Shown: positions 1 through 5,475 of the stretch, in pieces
Layout: every line of letters starts with the position of its first letter
Position numbering within the stretch: the stretch's first letter is position 1
Origin: an uncultured Rhodospirillales bacterium
GTDB lineage: Bacteria; Pseudomonadota; Alphaproteobacteria; Rhodospirillales; 2-02-FULL-58-16
NCBI GenBank assembly: GCA_913053795.1
Contig: CAJXGZ010000079.1
Coordinates: 1 to 9,135, forward strand
DNA length: 9,135 nt
Direction of reading: 5' to 3'
Position numbers and translations under genes: made by a program
The notes under the pieces: generated by a model
Seen by the model: only the letters and a program-made list of their open reading frames with translations
Databases searched by the model: none
What the model was told of the DNA's origin: nothing

Positions 1-2
1 GC

Positions 3-254
3 GGCATCCAGGAAGAAGCCCCCGCCCTGGGCAAGCCGGTCCTGGTCATGCGCGACGTCACCGAACGCCCGGAAGCGGTGGAGGCCGGAACGGTGAAACT
101 GGTGGGAACGAATAGCGCCCGGATATTAGCCGAAAGTGAGATACTTCTGGACGACGCCGCCGCCCATGAGACCATGAGCCGGGCCCATAATCCTTACGGC
201 GACGGCCAGGCGGCGGGGCGCATTCTCGACGTTATTCTTGGAGGGTCCGGATGA
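3..254 (+). CDS. wecB: UDP-N-acetylglucosamine 2-epimerase (non-hydrolysing), C-terminal part
   Basis: This is the last 83 residues of an enzyme that interconverts UDP-GlcNAc and UDP-ManNAc in the cytoplasm, the first step towards UDP-ManNAcA for surface polysaccharide. The reading frame is open from base 3, so the gene begins outside the window. Visible family blocks are GIQEEAPALGKPVLVMRD, then TERPEAVEAGT, LVGTN, and near the end MSRAHNPYGDGQA; these correspond to the UDP-binding C-terminal half of the WecB/MnaA family and resemble E. coli WecB closely. The stop codon overlaps the wecC start as ATGA at 251-254, which points to translational coupling in one operon. I am confident of the family. 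The exact polysaccharide made cannot be told from this window. Confidence 0.93.
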   Translation, partial: GIQEEAPALGKPVLVMRDVTERPEAVEAGTVKLVGTNSARILAESEILLDDAAAHETMSRAHNPYGDGQAAGRILDVILGGSG

Positions 255-1468
255 AGGGCGATTTCAGCCACGTTTGCGTGATCGGGCTCGGCTACGTCGG
301 CCTGCCGATGGCCGCCGTGCTGGCCAGCCGGGGGGTGCGGGTCACCGGCATCGATACCAACGAGCAAACCGTAGCGGCGATCAACCGGGGCGAGGTGCCG
401 ATAGTCGAACCCGACCTGGATATCATGGTCCGCGGCGCGGTGGCGGCGGGAATGCTGAACGCGGCGCCGCGGCCCACCCCGGCGGACGCTTTTATAATCG
501 CCGTGCCGACGCCTTTTACCGATGATCTGAAGCCCGATATCAGCCATGTCCGGGCGGCGGCGGAAAGCCTGGCGGGGGTACTGAAAAAAGGCGACCTGGT
601 GGTCGTCGAATCCACCTCGCCGGTGGGCACCACGGAAGGGATTTCGGAATATCTGGCCGAGCTCCGCCCGGATCTTACTTTCCCCCATGCCGCCGGCGAG
701 GCGGCGGACATCCATGTGGCTCACAGCCCGGAACGCGTCCTGCCCGGCCGGGTGTTGCTGGAACTGGTCCGCAACGACCGGGTGGTGGGCGGCGTTACCC
801 CCGCCTGCGCCCAGATGACGGCGGCGCTTTACCGCATGTTCGTCGATGGCGAATGTCTGCTCACCAGCGCCCGGACGGCGGAACTGGTGAAGCTGGCGGA
901 AAACGCCTACCGGGACGTCAATATCGCCTTCGCCAACGAATTGTCGCTGGTCTGCGAGCGGCTGGAAATCAATGTCTGGGATGTGGTGGCGCTGGCCAAC
1001 CGCCATCCCCGGGTCAATATCCTGAAACCGGGACCCGGCGTCGGCGGCCATTGTATCGCCGTCGATCCATGGTTCATTGTCGATTCCGCGCCCAATGACA
1101 CCGCCTTGATCCGCGCCGCCCGGGGCGTCAATGCCGGCAAGCCGCGTCATGTCGCCGCCCAGGTGACGGCGGCGGCGATCAAAGCCGACGCCCAGGCCAT
1201 CGCCTGCCTGGGACTTTCCTACAAGGCCGACATCGACGATCTGCGCGAAAGCCCGGCTGTGAAAATCGTCGAAATCATCGCCGCCGCCTTCGCCCGGCGG
1301 TTCGGCGCCGGAGAGGGTGGCCAGCTCCGCCGCGATTTCGGACTCGTGATTTTCAAGGAGGTCCTCCCCCGTCTGGGCGGCCTGAACCAGATCGGCCAGG
1401 ACATCAGCCGCCCGCACCGACATCTCCACATTTTCGGGGCTGGTTTCGAGCTTTCCGTCCCGCATTAA
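251..1468 (+). CDS. wecC: UDP-N-acetyl-D-mannosamine dehydrogenase, 3' end replaced by foreign sequence
   Basis: The enzyme oxidises UDP-ManNAc to UDP-ManNAcA with two NAD+. The N-terminal NAD-binding fold shows GLGYVGLPMA at residues 12-21 and the segment VVESTSPVGTTEG at 118-130. The central helix has ELVKLAENAYRDVNIAFANEL (211-231) with the conserved Lys214 and Asn218. The catalytic cysteine is Cys268 in GPGVGGHCIAVDPW. The start of the UDP-binding domain is seen as GLSYKADIDDLRESPAVKIVE (321-341). After about residue 344-348 the similarity to the family ends: residues 349-405 are simply the antisense of cheA codons. About 75 residues of the third domain are therefore missing against the roughly 420 residues of E. 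coli WecC, and the product as assembled would probably be inactive. The start at 251 is supported by the ATGA overlap with wecB, with GGAGGG 5 bases upstream. The function is sure for residues 1-344; the truncation may be an assembly artefact. Confidence 0.9.
   Translation: MKGDFSHVCVIGLGYVGLPMAAVLASRGVRVTGIDTNEQTVAAINRGEVPIVEPDLDIMVRGAVAAGMLNAAPRPTPADAFIIAVPTPFTDDLKPDISHVRAAAESLAGVLKKGDLVVVESTSPVGTTEGISEYLAELRPDLTFPHAAGEAADIHVAHSPERVLPGRVLLELVRNDRVVGGVTPACAQMTAALYRMFVDGECLLTSARTAELVKLAENAYRDVNIAFANELSLVCERLEINVWDVVALANRHPRVNILKPGPGVGGHCIAVDPWFIVDSAPNDTALIRAARGVNAGKPRHVAAQVTAAAIKADAQAIACLGLSYKADIDDLRESPAVKIVEIIAAAFARRFGAGEGGQLRRDFGLVIFKEVLPRLGGLNQIGQDISRPHRHLHIFGAGFELSVPH
1262..1300. other. 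Junction joining wecC (+) to cheA (-) tail to tail
   Basis: On the + strand the WecC reading stays family-like to about 1280-1294 (KIVEIIAAAFA). On the - strand the CheA reading stays plausible down to about 1262 (GEGGGDDFDDF, an acidic linker of the kind that follows the CheA Hpt domain). The two readings overlap over roughly 20-33 bases, so the breakpoint lies in a stretch that could have been shared by both source sequences. No transposon end, target-site duplication or att-like core is visible. This fits either recombination at a short homology or an assembler joining two contigs through a k-mer-sized overlap. Confidence 0.75.
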
Positions 1469-1687
1469 ATCAAGGGTCGTCTCGAAGGTGTGAGCGAAGG
1501 ACACCAAACGATCAAAGCCGAACGCCCCGGCGCCGCCCTTTATGGAATGGATGGCCCGGAAAACGGCGTGCAAGGCCTCCACGTCCGAGCCATCACTCTC
1601 CAGGGTTAGAAGATGGGACTCCAGGTCGCCGAGCAAATCCTCGCACTCTTGAAAGTACGTCTGCTTGAATTGGTCTAATTCGTTCAT
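1262..1687 (-). CDS. cheA: Chemotaxis histidine kinase CheA, N-terminal Hpt domain only (truncated)
   Basis: CheA receives signals from chemoreceptors through CheW and passes phosphate to CheY and CheB. Only the P1 (Hpt) domain is present, residues 1 to about 125, with phospho-accepting His47 in AIHSIKGGAGAFGF (45-58). It is followed by the start of a Gly/Asp-rich linker (130-142). The P2, dimerisation, ATPase (N, G1, F, G2 boxes) and CheW-like domains are absent, because the frame passes into the antisense of wecC and only stops at 194. The ATG at 1687 is supported by GGGA 7 bases upstream (1695-1698 on the + strand). It lies 24 bases downstream of the cheY-like gene and is surely in the same operon. 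A stand-alone Hpt protein is unlikely, since the open frame continues without a natural end. Confidence 0.88.
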
Positions 1688-1711
1688 AGGATTTTCCCAG
1701 ATGCCTTAGAT

Positions 1712-2080
1712 CTAAAAAGGAGAAACCTTGCGGATCACATTCAGCAGCTTGGTCGGATCGAAGGGCTTGACGATCCAGCCGGTGGCCCCCGCCTCGCGGC
1801 CCTCGTTTTTTTTCTCGGCTGAGCTTTCAGTGGTCAAAGTCAAGATGGGAAGCGCCTTGTTGGCGGGATTTTTGCGGACTTCACGGATGAAGGCGATGCC
1901 GTCCATTACCGGCATGTTGATGTCCGTGATAATGACATCGATGTTGTTGGCGGCGAGGGCGCTCAACCCCTCCTGCCCATTTTCAGCCTGAACCACTTCA
2001 TAGCCGGCGCCGTCAAGGGTGCAATTAAGCATGTCGAGCATGGTCTTGGAATCGTCCACAATTAAGATTTGCTTCTTCAA
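1712..2080 (-). CDS. cheY: Single-domain response regulator, CheY type
   Basis: This is a 122-residue receiver domain with no output domain, expected to take phosphate from CheA and act on the flagellar switch. Counting from the chosen start, the acidic pocket is Asp9-Asp10 (ILIVDDS), the phospho-acceptor is Asp53 (TDINMPVMDG), the switch threonine is Thr83 or Thr84 (LTLTTES), and the conserved lysine is Lys105 in WIVKPF. The position usually held by Tyr106 of E. coli CheY appears to be tryptophan (Trp102). I chose the TTG at 2080 because it gives the usual beginning MKKQILIVDDS, overlaps the upstream stop codon (TTGA), and has AAGG 7 bases upstream. A GTG at 2095 would add five residues and overlap the STAS gene by 19 bases. 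The place between a STAS gene and cheA supports a chemotaxis role. Confidence 0.9.
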   Translation of the reverse strand: MKKQILIVDDSKTMLDMLNCTLDGAGYEVVQAENGQEGLSALAANNIDVIITDINMPVMDGIAFIREVRKNPANKALPILTLTTESSAEKKNEGREAGATGWIVKPFDPTKLLNVIRKVSPF

Positions 2081-2391
2081 TTCTCCACCTTCCACTTCAT
2101 TAAGACCGGAAACAAGCCGAGGTCGTTAAAGGCGTCAACGAAAACCTCCGTCGGACTGAATAGAGAAAACTCAAGTCCTTTCTCATCCATCGTCTTGACG
2201 GCGGATAAGAGCACTTGAATGCATGGCGTCGAAATTCTCTCGACCGCGCTGGCGTCGATAACAACCTTTTTCCCAAGCGTTACCGCTTCAAGAAAGGCGT
2301 TTTTCATGTCATCGCTGACCCTGATGTCAAGGACCGACGTTAGGGAAAGGCGGACGTCATCGCCCGTCGCATCAAGGCTAAAAGGATCCAT
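2077..2391 (-). CDS. STAS-domain protein of a chemotaxis cluster
   Basis: This 104-residue protein consists of one STAS (anti-anti-sigma-like) domain. Visible features are an N-terminal strand pair (DVRLSLTSVLDIRVSDDM), a strand KKVVIDASAVERIS (41-54), and a following helix TPCIQVLLSAVKTMDEKG. In SpoIIAA the phosphorylated serine sits in a DSSG turn; here the equivalent turn reads ISTPC (53-57). Ser54 or Thr55 could be the acceptor, but the canonical motif is missing. It is the first gene of a tight set with cheY and cheA, overlapping the former. STAS proteins in such clusters are known, but their task is poorly defined; they may work with a receptor-coupled phosphorelay. No clear SD precedes the ATG at 2391. 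The domain call is good, the function is unknown. Confidence 0.8.
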   Translation of the reverse strand: MDPFSLDATGDDVRLSLTSVLDIRVSDDMKNAFLEAVTLGKKVVIDASAVERISTPCIQVLLSAVKTMDEKGLEFSLFSPTEVFVDAFNDLGLFPVLMKWKVEN

Positions 2392-2461
2392 ATTATTGTT
2401 TCGCTACGGCCCAGTTCGGTTGCTTTAAGCACAATACGAGAAGTCTAAAATTTTTTCCAGT
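2392..2461. other. Gap between metZ and the STAS-cheY-cheA genes
   Basis: These 70 bases lie between the metZ stop and the STAS start, both on the - strand. I find no GC-rich hairpin followed by a T run, so metZ transcripts may run into the chemotaxis genes. A short inverted repeat TGCTTTAAGCA is at 2421-2431. No good -35/-10 pair is visible for a separate promoter. Confidence 0.5.
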
Positions 2462-3664
2462 TTAAGCTCGATTCAGGGCTTGGTCCAAGTCTTCGTTGAT
2501 GTCGTCAACGTCCTCCAGACCCACCGACACCCGGATTAGGCCATCGGTGATGCCCACCTGGTCGCGCTCTTTCTGGGTGAAGCGCATATGGGTGGTGGTC
2601 GCCGGGTGAGTGATGAGGCTCTTGGCGTCGCCCAGATTGTTGGAGATGTCGATAAGCTCCAGGGCGTTAAGGACCCTGAAGGCGCCGTCCCTGCCGCCGG
2701 CAACCTCGAAGGTGACGATGCTGCCACCCTTGCCGTCCATCTGCTTCATGGCCAGATCGTGTTGCGGATGGCTGGGGAGCCCCGGGTGGATCACCTTGTT
2801 GACGCCGCCCTGCGCCGCCAGGAACTTGGCGACGGTCAAGGCGCTGGCGCAGTGACGGTTAACGCGCAGCTCAAGGGTTTCCAACCCTTTCAACATCACC
2901 CAGGCGTTGAACGGGCTGAGACAAGGGCCGGTATGGCGGACGAAGGGGATCAGCCGATCCTTGAAGAAGCCCTCGTCATTGGTGAGCACGGCGCCGCCCA
3001 TGCAGCGGCCCTGGCCGTCAATGTGCTTGGTGGCCGAATAGACGACGACGTCGGCGCCCCACTCCATGGGTCTTTGCAGCGCCGGCGTGGCGAAAACGTT
3101 ATCCACCACCAAACAGGCGCCGGCGGCGCGGGTCAGTTCGCTCACCGCCTTGAGGTCGATGATCTCAAGGGTGGGGTTGGACGGCGTTTCCAGGAATACG
3201 ACGTTGGTTTTTTTCGACAACGCCGTCTCCCATTGCTTCAAGTCGGTTCCGTCCACCAACTCGAACTCGACGCCGAACCTGGACAGCACGTCGGCGATGA
3301 TGATCTTGCACGACCCGAACAGGGCGCGCGCAGCCACCACCCTATCGCCACAGTTAAGCTGGCTGGCCAGGGCCGCGAAAACGGCGGCCATGCCGCTTGA
3401 GGTGGCGAAGCAGTGATCCGCCCCTTCCAGCAAGGACAGCCTTTCCTCGAACATGGTGGTGGTCGGGTTGGCGTAGCGGGAATACTGGTAGCGCGTGATT
3501 TCGCCCTTGAAGGCCTGTTCGGCGGATTCCGGCGTCGGATAAACGTAGCCCGAAGTCAGGAACAGGCCTTCGCTGGTCTCACCGTGTTCGGAGCGAAAGG
3601 TTCCGCCGCGAACCAATTTCGTAGCTCGTCGCCAGGAGTTCTTTATGGATTTACCGTCGCCCAT
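2462..3664 (-). CDS. metZ: O-succinylhomoserine sulfhydrylase
   Basis: This cytoplasmic PLP enzyme makes homocysteine from O-succinylhomoserine and sulfide in methionine synthesis. It belongs to the Cys/Met-metabolism (fold type I) family. The 400-residue length is normal. Visible are the substrate-side loop YSRYANPT (61-68), the cofactor-phosphate loop SSGMA (89-93), ETPSNPTLEIID (159-170), Asp188 in VVDNVFATP, the PLP lysine Lys213 in YSATKHIDGQGRCMGG, and the C-terminal SLITHPATTTHMRFT. The SATKHIDGQGR form is what I know from MetZ, while related MetB/MetC/MetY proteins differ there. The ATG at 3664 has GGAG 7 bases upstream. It is divergent from the cheZ-like gene and lies directly ahead of the STAS-cheY-cheA set. 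I looked for a SAM-II riboswitch, common ahead of alphaproteobacterial met genes, and did not see one. Confidence 0.93.
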   Translation of the reverse strand: MGDGKSIKNSWRRATKLVRGGTFRSEHGETSEGLFLTSGYVYPTPESAEQAFKGEITRYQYSRYANPTTTMFEERLSLLEGADHCFATSSGMAAVFAALASQLNCGDRVVAARALFGSCKIIIADVLSRFGVEFELVDGTDLKQWETALSKKTNVVFLETPSNPTLEIIDLKAVSELTRAAGACLVVDNVFATPALQRPMEWGADVVVYSATKHIDGQGRCMGGAVLTNDEGFFKDRLIPFVRHTGPCLSPFNAWVMLKGLETLELRVNRHCASALTVAKFLAAQGGVNKVIHPGLPSHPQHDLAMKQMDGKGGSIVTFEVAGGRDGAFRVLNALELIDISNNLGDAKSLITHPATTTHMRFTQKERDQVGITDGLIRVSVGLEDVDDINEDLDQALNRA

Positions 3665-3806
3665 GGCGCCGCTCCGTGGTTATTTCATCTTTTGTAATGG
3701 CTTTTCTTAGACGGCGCACGTCCGAATTTCCTAGGGACAAACCCTTGTGTGGAGGATTTCCATTGAGTTCCGTCATTGTATTTCACCAAAGCATTATTAG
3801 TTTCAC

Positions 3807-3834
3807 ATCATAAGGTTTTTACCAACAAGGCCAA
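3807..3834 (-). promoter_or_regulatory. Possible metZ promoter
   Basis: On the - strand TTGGCC (3829-3834) and TATGAT (3807-3812) are separated by 16 bases. This would start transcription near 3800 and give metZ a leader of about 136 bases. The match is moderate and the region is AT-rich, so a chance match is quite possible. Confidence 0.35.
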
Positions 3835-3855
3835 ATCTACTTACAAGAATAATAA

Positions 3856-3882
3856 TTAACGAATGAAAAATCCTTAACGAAT
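3856..3882 (+). repeat. Direct repeat TTAACGAAT ahead of the cheZ-like gene
   Basis: TTAACGAAT occurs at 3856-3864 and again at 3874-3882, 18 bases start to start. The second copy ends 23 bases before the ATG at 3906. TTAAC is the half-site of the alphaproteobacterial cell-cycle and motility regulator CtrA, but the spacing here does not match its usual TTAA-N7-TTAA. The two copies may be a binding site for some regulator on nearly two helical turns. Confidence 0.4.
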
Positions 3883-3905
3883 CCCATCAAGGCGGGAATT
3901 ATTAA

Positions 3906-4445
3906 ATGCCGGAATCTGAGCAATACGCTACGCTAAAAGTCGAGGTCGTGCGCCTTTTTGAGCATCTGCAAAAGATCAAGAAAGAGGTTGCTGCCATCAA
4001 GCATCCGCGCTCGAACATTGACTGCTTCAGTTCGGTCGCCGATCAGTTGAACGCCATCGTCAAGGCCACCGAGGAGGCCACCGAGACCATCATGGAGTCC
4101 ACCGAGGACGTCATGGGAGTCGTTGATGATTTGAAAGAAGAAATCAAATACGAGGGCGCCTCCGTTCACTTCGATAAGATTACCGAAAAGACGAACCTTG
4201 TTTTCGAGGCCTGTTCCTTCCAGGACATCACCGGCCAGCGCATCTCGAAGATCGTCAAGGAAATGAACCTTATCGAGGGCGCCTTGAACTCCCTCGTCGT
4301 CATCATCGGCGAGGAGGGATTGAAAGCCCTGCCGCTGGAGGGAGCCGGCATCCATGAAAGCGAGGACGGCGACGTGCCCATGCACGGCCCCCAACTCGAA
4401 GGCGAGGGCGTTTCACAGGAAGATATCGACAAGTTATTCGATTAG
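3906..4445 (+). CDS. cheZ: CheZ-like protein phosphatase
   Basis: This protein is expected to speed loss of phosphate from CheY-P. It has 179 residues and is mostly helical: a long N-terminal helix region (1-80) rich in Glu/Lys, then the active-site helix with EACSFQDITGQRISKIVKEM (101-120). Asp107 and Gln111 match catalytic Asp143 and Gln147 of E. coli CheZ (DLTGQ). After an acidic, proline-bearing linker (140-168) it ends in VSQEDIDKLFD, which resembles the CheY-binding tail of CheZ and the N-terminal CheY-binding peptide of FliM. It is shorter than E. coli CheZ (214 residues). The ATG at 3906 has GGGA 8 bases upstream. It runs convergent to dksA with only 6 bases between the stops. I am sure of the family; the symbol is used in the broad sense. 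Confidence 0.86.
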   Translation: MPESEQYATLKVEVVRLFEHLQKIKKEVAAIKHPRSNIDCFSSVADQLNAIVKATEEATETIMESTEDVMGVVDDLKEEIKYEGASVHFDKITEKTNLVFEACSFQDITGQRISKIVKEMNLIEGALNSLVVIIGEEGLKALPLEGAGIHESEDGDVPMHGPQLEGEGVSQEDIDKLFD

Positions 4446-4451
4446 AGAGAT

Positions 4452-4874
4452 TCAGTCGTCGCGGTGGGTTTTTTCCATGCGCTCGTGACGTTCCTGGGCC
4501 TCAACGCTCAGCGTGGCGATGGGCCTGGCCTCCAGGCGTGAAAGGCGAATCGGCTCTTCCGTTTCCTCGCAATAGCCATAGGCGCCGTTTTCAACGCGCT
4601 CCAGGGCTTCGTCGATTTTGGAAATCAGCTTGCGGGCTCTATCGCGGGTGCGCAGCTCCAGCGTCCGGTCCGTCTCGATGGAAGCGCGGTCGGCGACATC
4701 CGGCTCCGCCAAGCCGCCTTCCTGGAGGTGCTGAAGCGTTTCATTGGATTCATTCACCAACTCATTCCGCCAATGGAGAAGCTTCAAGCGAAAATGCTCA
4801 AGCATCCTCGGGTTCATGAAGGGCTCGTTTTCTGAAGGCCGGTATTCCGGCGAATGCTTCTTGGATTTGGCCAT
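4452..4874 (-). CDS. dksA: RNA polymerase-binding transcription factor DksA (single-cysteine type)
   Basis: DksA enters the secondary channel of RNA polymerase and, with ppGpp, changes initiation at stringent-response promoters. The protein has 140 residues: an N-terminal segment, a long coiled coil (about 25-100) with the tip EPDVADRAS (57-65) holding Asp59, Asp62 and Ala64, and the helix LELRTRDRARKLISKIDEAL. The C-terminal globular part has GYCEETEEPIRLSRLEARPIATLS. Of the four zinc-binding cysteines of E. coli DksA only Cys102 remains; the others are Thr105, Ser123 and Ala126. Such cysteine-poor forms are usual in Alphaproteobacteria and are known to be functional. The end ERHERMEKTHRDD is also typical of that class. 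The ATG at 4874 has GGA plus an A-rich run upstream. A promoter candidate with an unusual palindrome lies just upstream. Confidence 0.93.
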   Translation of the reverse strand: MAKSKKHSPEYRPSENEPFMNPRMLEHFRLKLLHWRNELVNESNETLQHLQEGGLAEPDVADRASIETDRTLELRTRDRARKLISKIDEALERVENGAYGYCEETEEPIRLSRLEARPIATLSVEAQERHERMEKTHRDD

Positions 4875-4916
4875 TCTTTTTTCCGCGCCTCTGGAAACAA
4901 TATGTTTTCGCCGCGG

Positions 4917-4945
4917 AATATATGTGCGGCGGCGCGCCGCCGCAA
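4917..4945 (-). promoter_or_regulatory. Candidate dksA promoter with GC-rich discriminator
   Basis: On the - strand TTGCGG (4940-4945) and TATATT (4917-4922) stand 17 bases apart. The six bases after the -10 are CCGCGG, and a start at about 4908-4910 would give a leader of roughly 35 bases. A GC-rich discriminator is a mark of promoters inhibited by ppGpp and DksA, so self-inhibition is a reasonable guess; E. coli dksA is known to be autoregulated. Confidence 0.5.
4925..4944. repeat. Perfect 20-base GC palindrome in the dksA promoter spacer
   Basis: The sequence TGCGGCGGCGCGCCGCCGCA is its own reverse complement. It fills most of the spacer of the proposed dksA promoter and overlaps its -35. 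It could be an operator for a dimeric regulator or a hairpin. It is not followed by a T run on either strand, so an intrinsic terminator for the upstream gene is unlikely. Confidence 0.65.
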
Positions 4946-4994
4946 GAGGTAGTGGCCTGTATCATCAAAATGGCGCCCATACGACGACGTTTTG

Positions 4995-5402
4995 TCAATG
5001 GGAATTGGCGGAACCGTTTACGTTATCAACAAAACGCCTGGAGGAAGACCGCACGTTCTCGCTCAGCATGCGCAGCATGGCCCTGGTGAAAGGGTCGTTA
5101 CTCTCCATTTTTTCCCGGAAAGCATGATAGGGAATAACCATGCAGTTGGTGTCGGCCTTGGCGGCGGCCGAAGCCATGCGCGGCGCGCCGTCGATGAGCG
5201 GCATCTCGCCGAACAAGCCGTTTTCACAGACCTCGCCAAGGATCACCTTGACGCCGTCGGGAGAGGAGAAAATCTCCACGGAACCGGAAATAACGACATA
5301 GGCGTTGTAGCCTTTTTCGCCCTCGTCGAAAATTTCCTCGCCTTTGCGAAAAAATTTCCGCGTGATGCATTTGGCGCCGTTCATCAAAGACTGTTCGGTC
5401 AT
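4995..5402 (-). CDS. Stand-alone cyclic-nucleotide-binding-domain protein
   Basis: This 135-residue protein holds one CRP-like cNMP-binding beta-roll and nothing else large: no helix-turn-helix, kinase or membrane part is seen. Visible are the strand-turn pattern KFFRKGEEIFDEGEKGYNAYVVISGSVEIF, then ILGEVCENGLFGEMPLIDGAPRMASAAA. The last contains the phosphate-binding cassette FGE...PRMA, with the Glu and Arg that contact the cyclic phosphate and ribose in CRP and PKA. A C-terminal helix (about 105-128) could dimerise. Such small proteins may act as second-messenger sensors by binding partners. I chose the ATG at 5402 because AAGGG lies 5 bases upstream; ATG 5405 is too close to it, and the TTG at 5438 would add 12 residues unlike the family. 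It lies between dksA and serA on the same strand, probably with its own promoter. The target and ligand are unknown. Confidence 0.82.
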   Translation of the reverse strand: MTEQSLMNGAKCITRKFFRKGEEIFDEGEKGYNAYVVISGSVEIFSSPDGVKVILGEVCENGLFGEMPLIDGAPRMASAAAKADTNCMVIPYHAFREKMESNDPFTRAMLRMLSENVRSSSRRFVDNVNGSANSH

Positions 5403-5447
5403 CATCGCCCTTTCCCAGGAACTCCCTTTCCTTAGCAAGAAACGATG

Positions 5448-5456
5448 AATATAGCA
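5448..5456 (-). promoter_or_regulatory. Extended -10 element of the cyclic-nucleotide-domain gene
   Basis: On the - strand the sequence reads TGCTATATT, an extended -10 (TGn plus TATATT). No good -35 is found 16-18 bases upstream, where the DNA is a GCGGCGG run, so an activator may be needed. The start would be near 5440, giving a leader of about 38 bases. Confidence 0.45.
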
Positions 5457-5475
5457 GAAACCGCCGCCGCCGCGC

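Larger units (their letters stand above)
3665..3905. other. AT-rich divergent intergenic region between metZ and cheZ-like gene
   Basis: This is the longest gene-free stretch in the window (241 bases), and it is clearly richer in A+T than its neighbours. It must hold both the metZ leader (- strand) and the promoter of the cheZ-like gene (+ strand). I see one possible metZ promoter and a direct repeat, listed separately. No RNA gene and no strong terminator is visible. Confidence 0.6.

Noticed and set aside
194..1261. C-terminal 350 or so residues of the 497-codon - strand frame that begins as CheA
   Set aside because: This part is antisense to recognisable wecC codons and shows no CheA domain; it is open only because of GC-rich codon structure.
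2588..3400. Long + strand open frame opposite metZ
   Set aside because: It is antisense to a complete, well-conserved metZ, has no family motifs and no good ribosome-binding site.
3665..3800. SAM-II riboswitch ahead of metZ
   Set aside because: SAM-II elements are common ahead of alphaproteobacterial met genes, but I found neither the GCTAAAAA-like segment nor a fitting pseudoknot stem here.
4993..4998. TTGACA at the end of the cyclic-nucleotide-domain gene as -35 for dksA
   Set aside because: No -10-like hexamer lies 16-19 bases downstream; the TTGCGG/TATATT pair nearer to dksA fits better.
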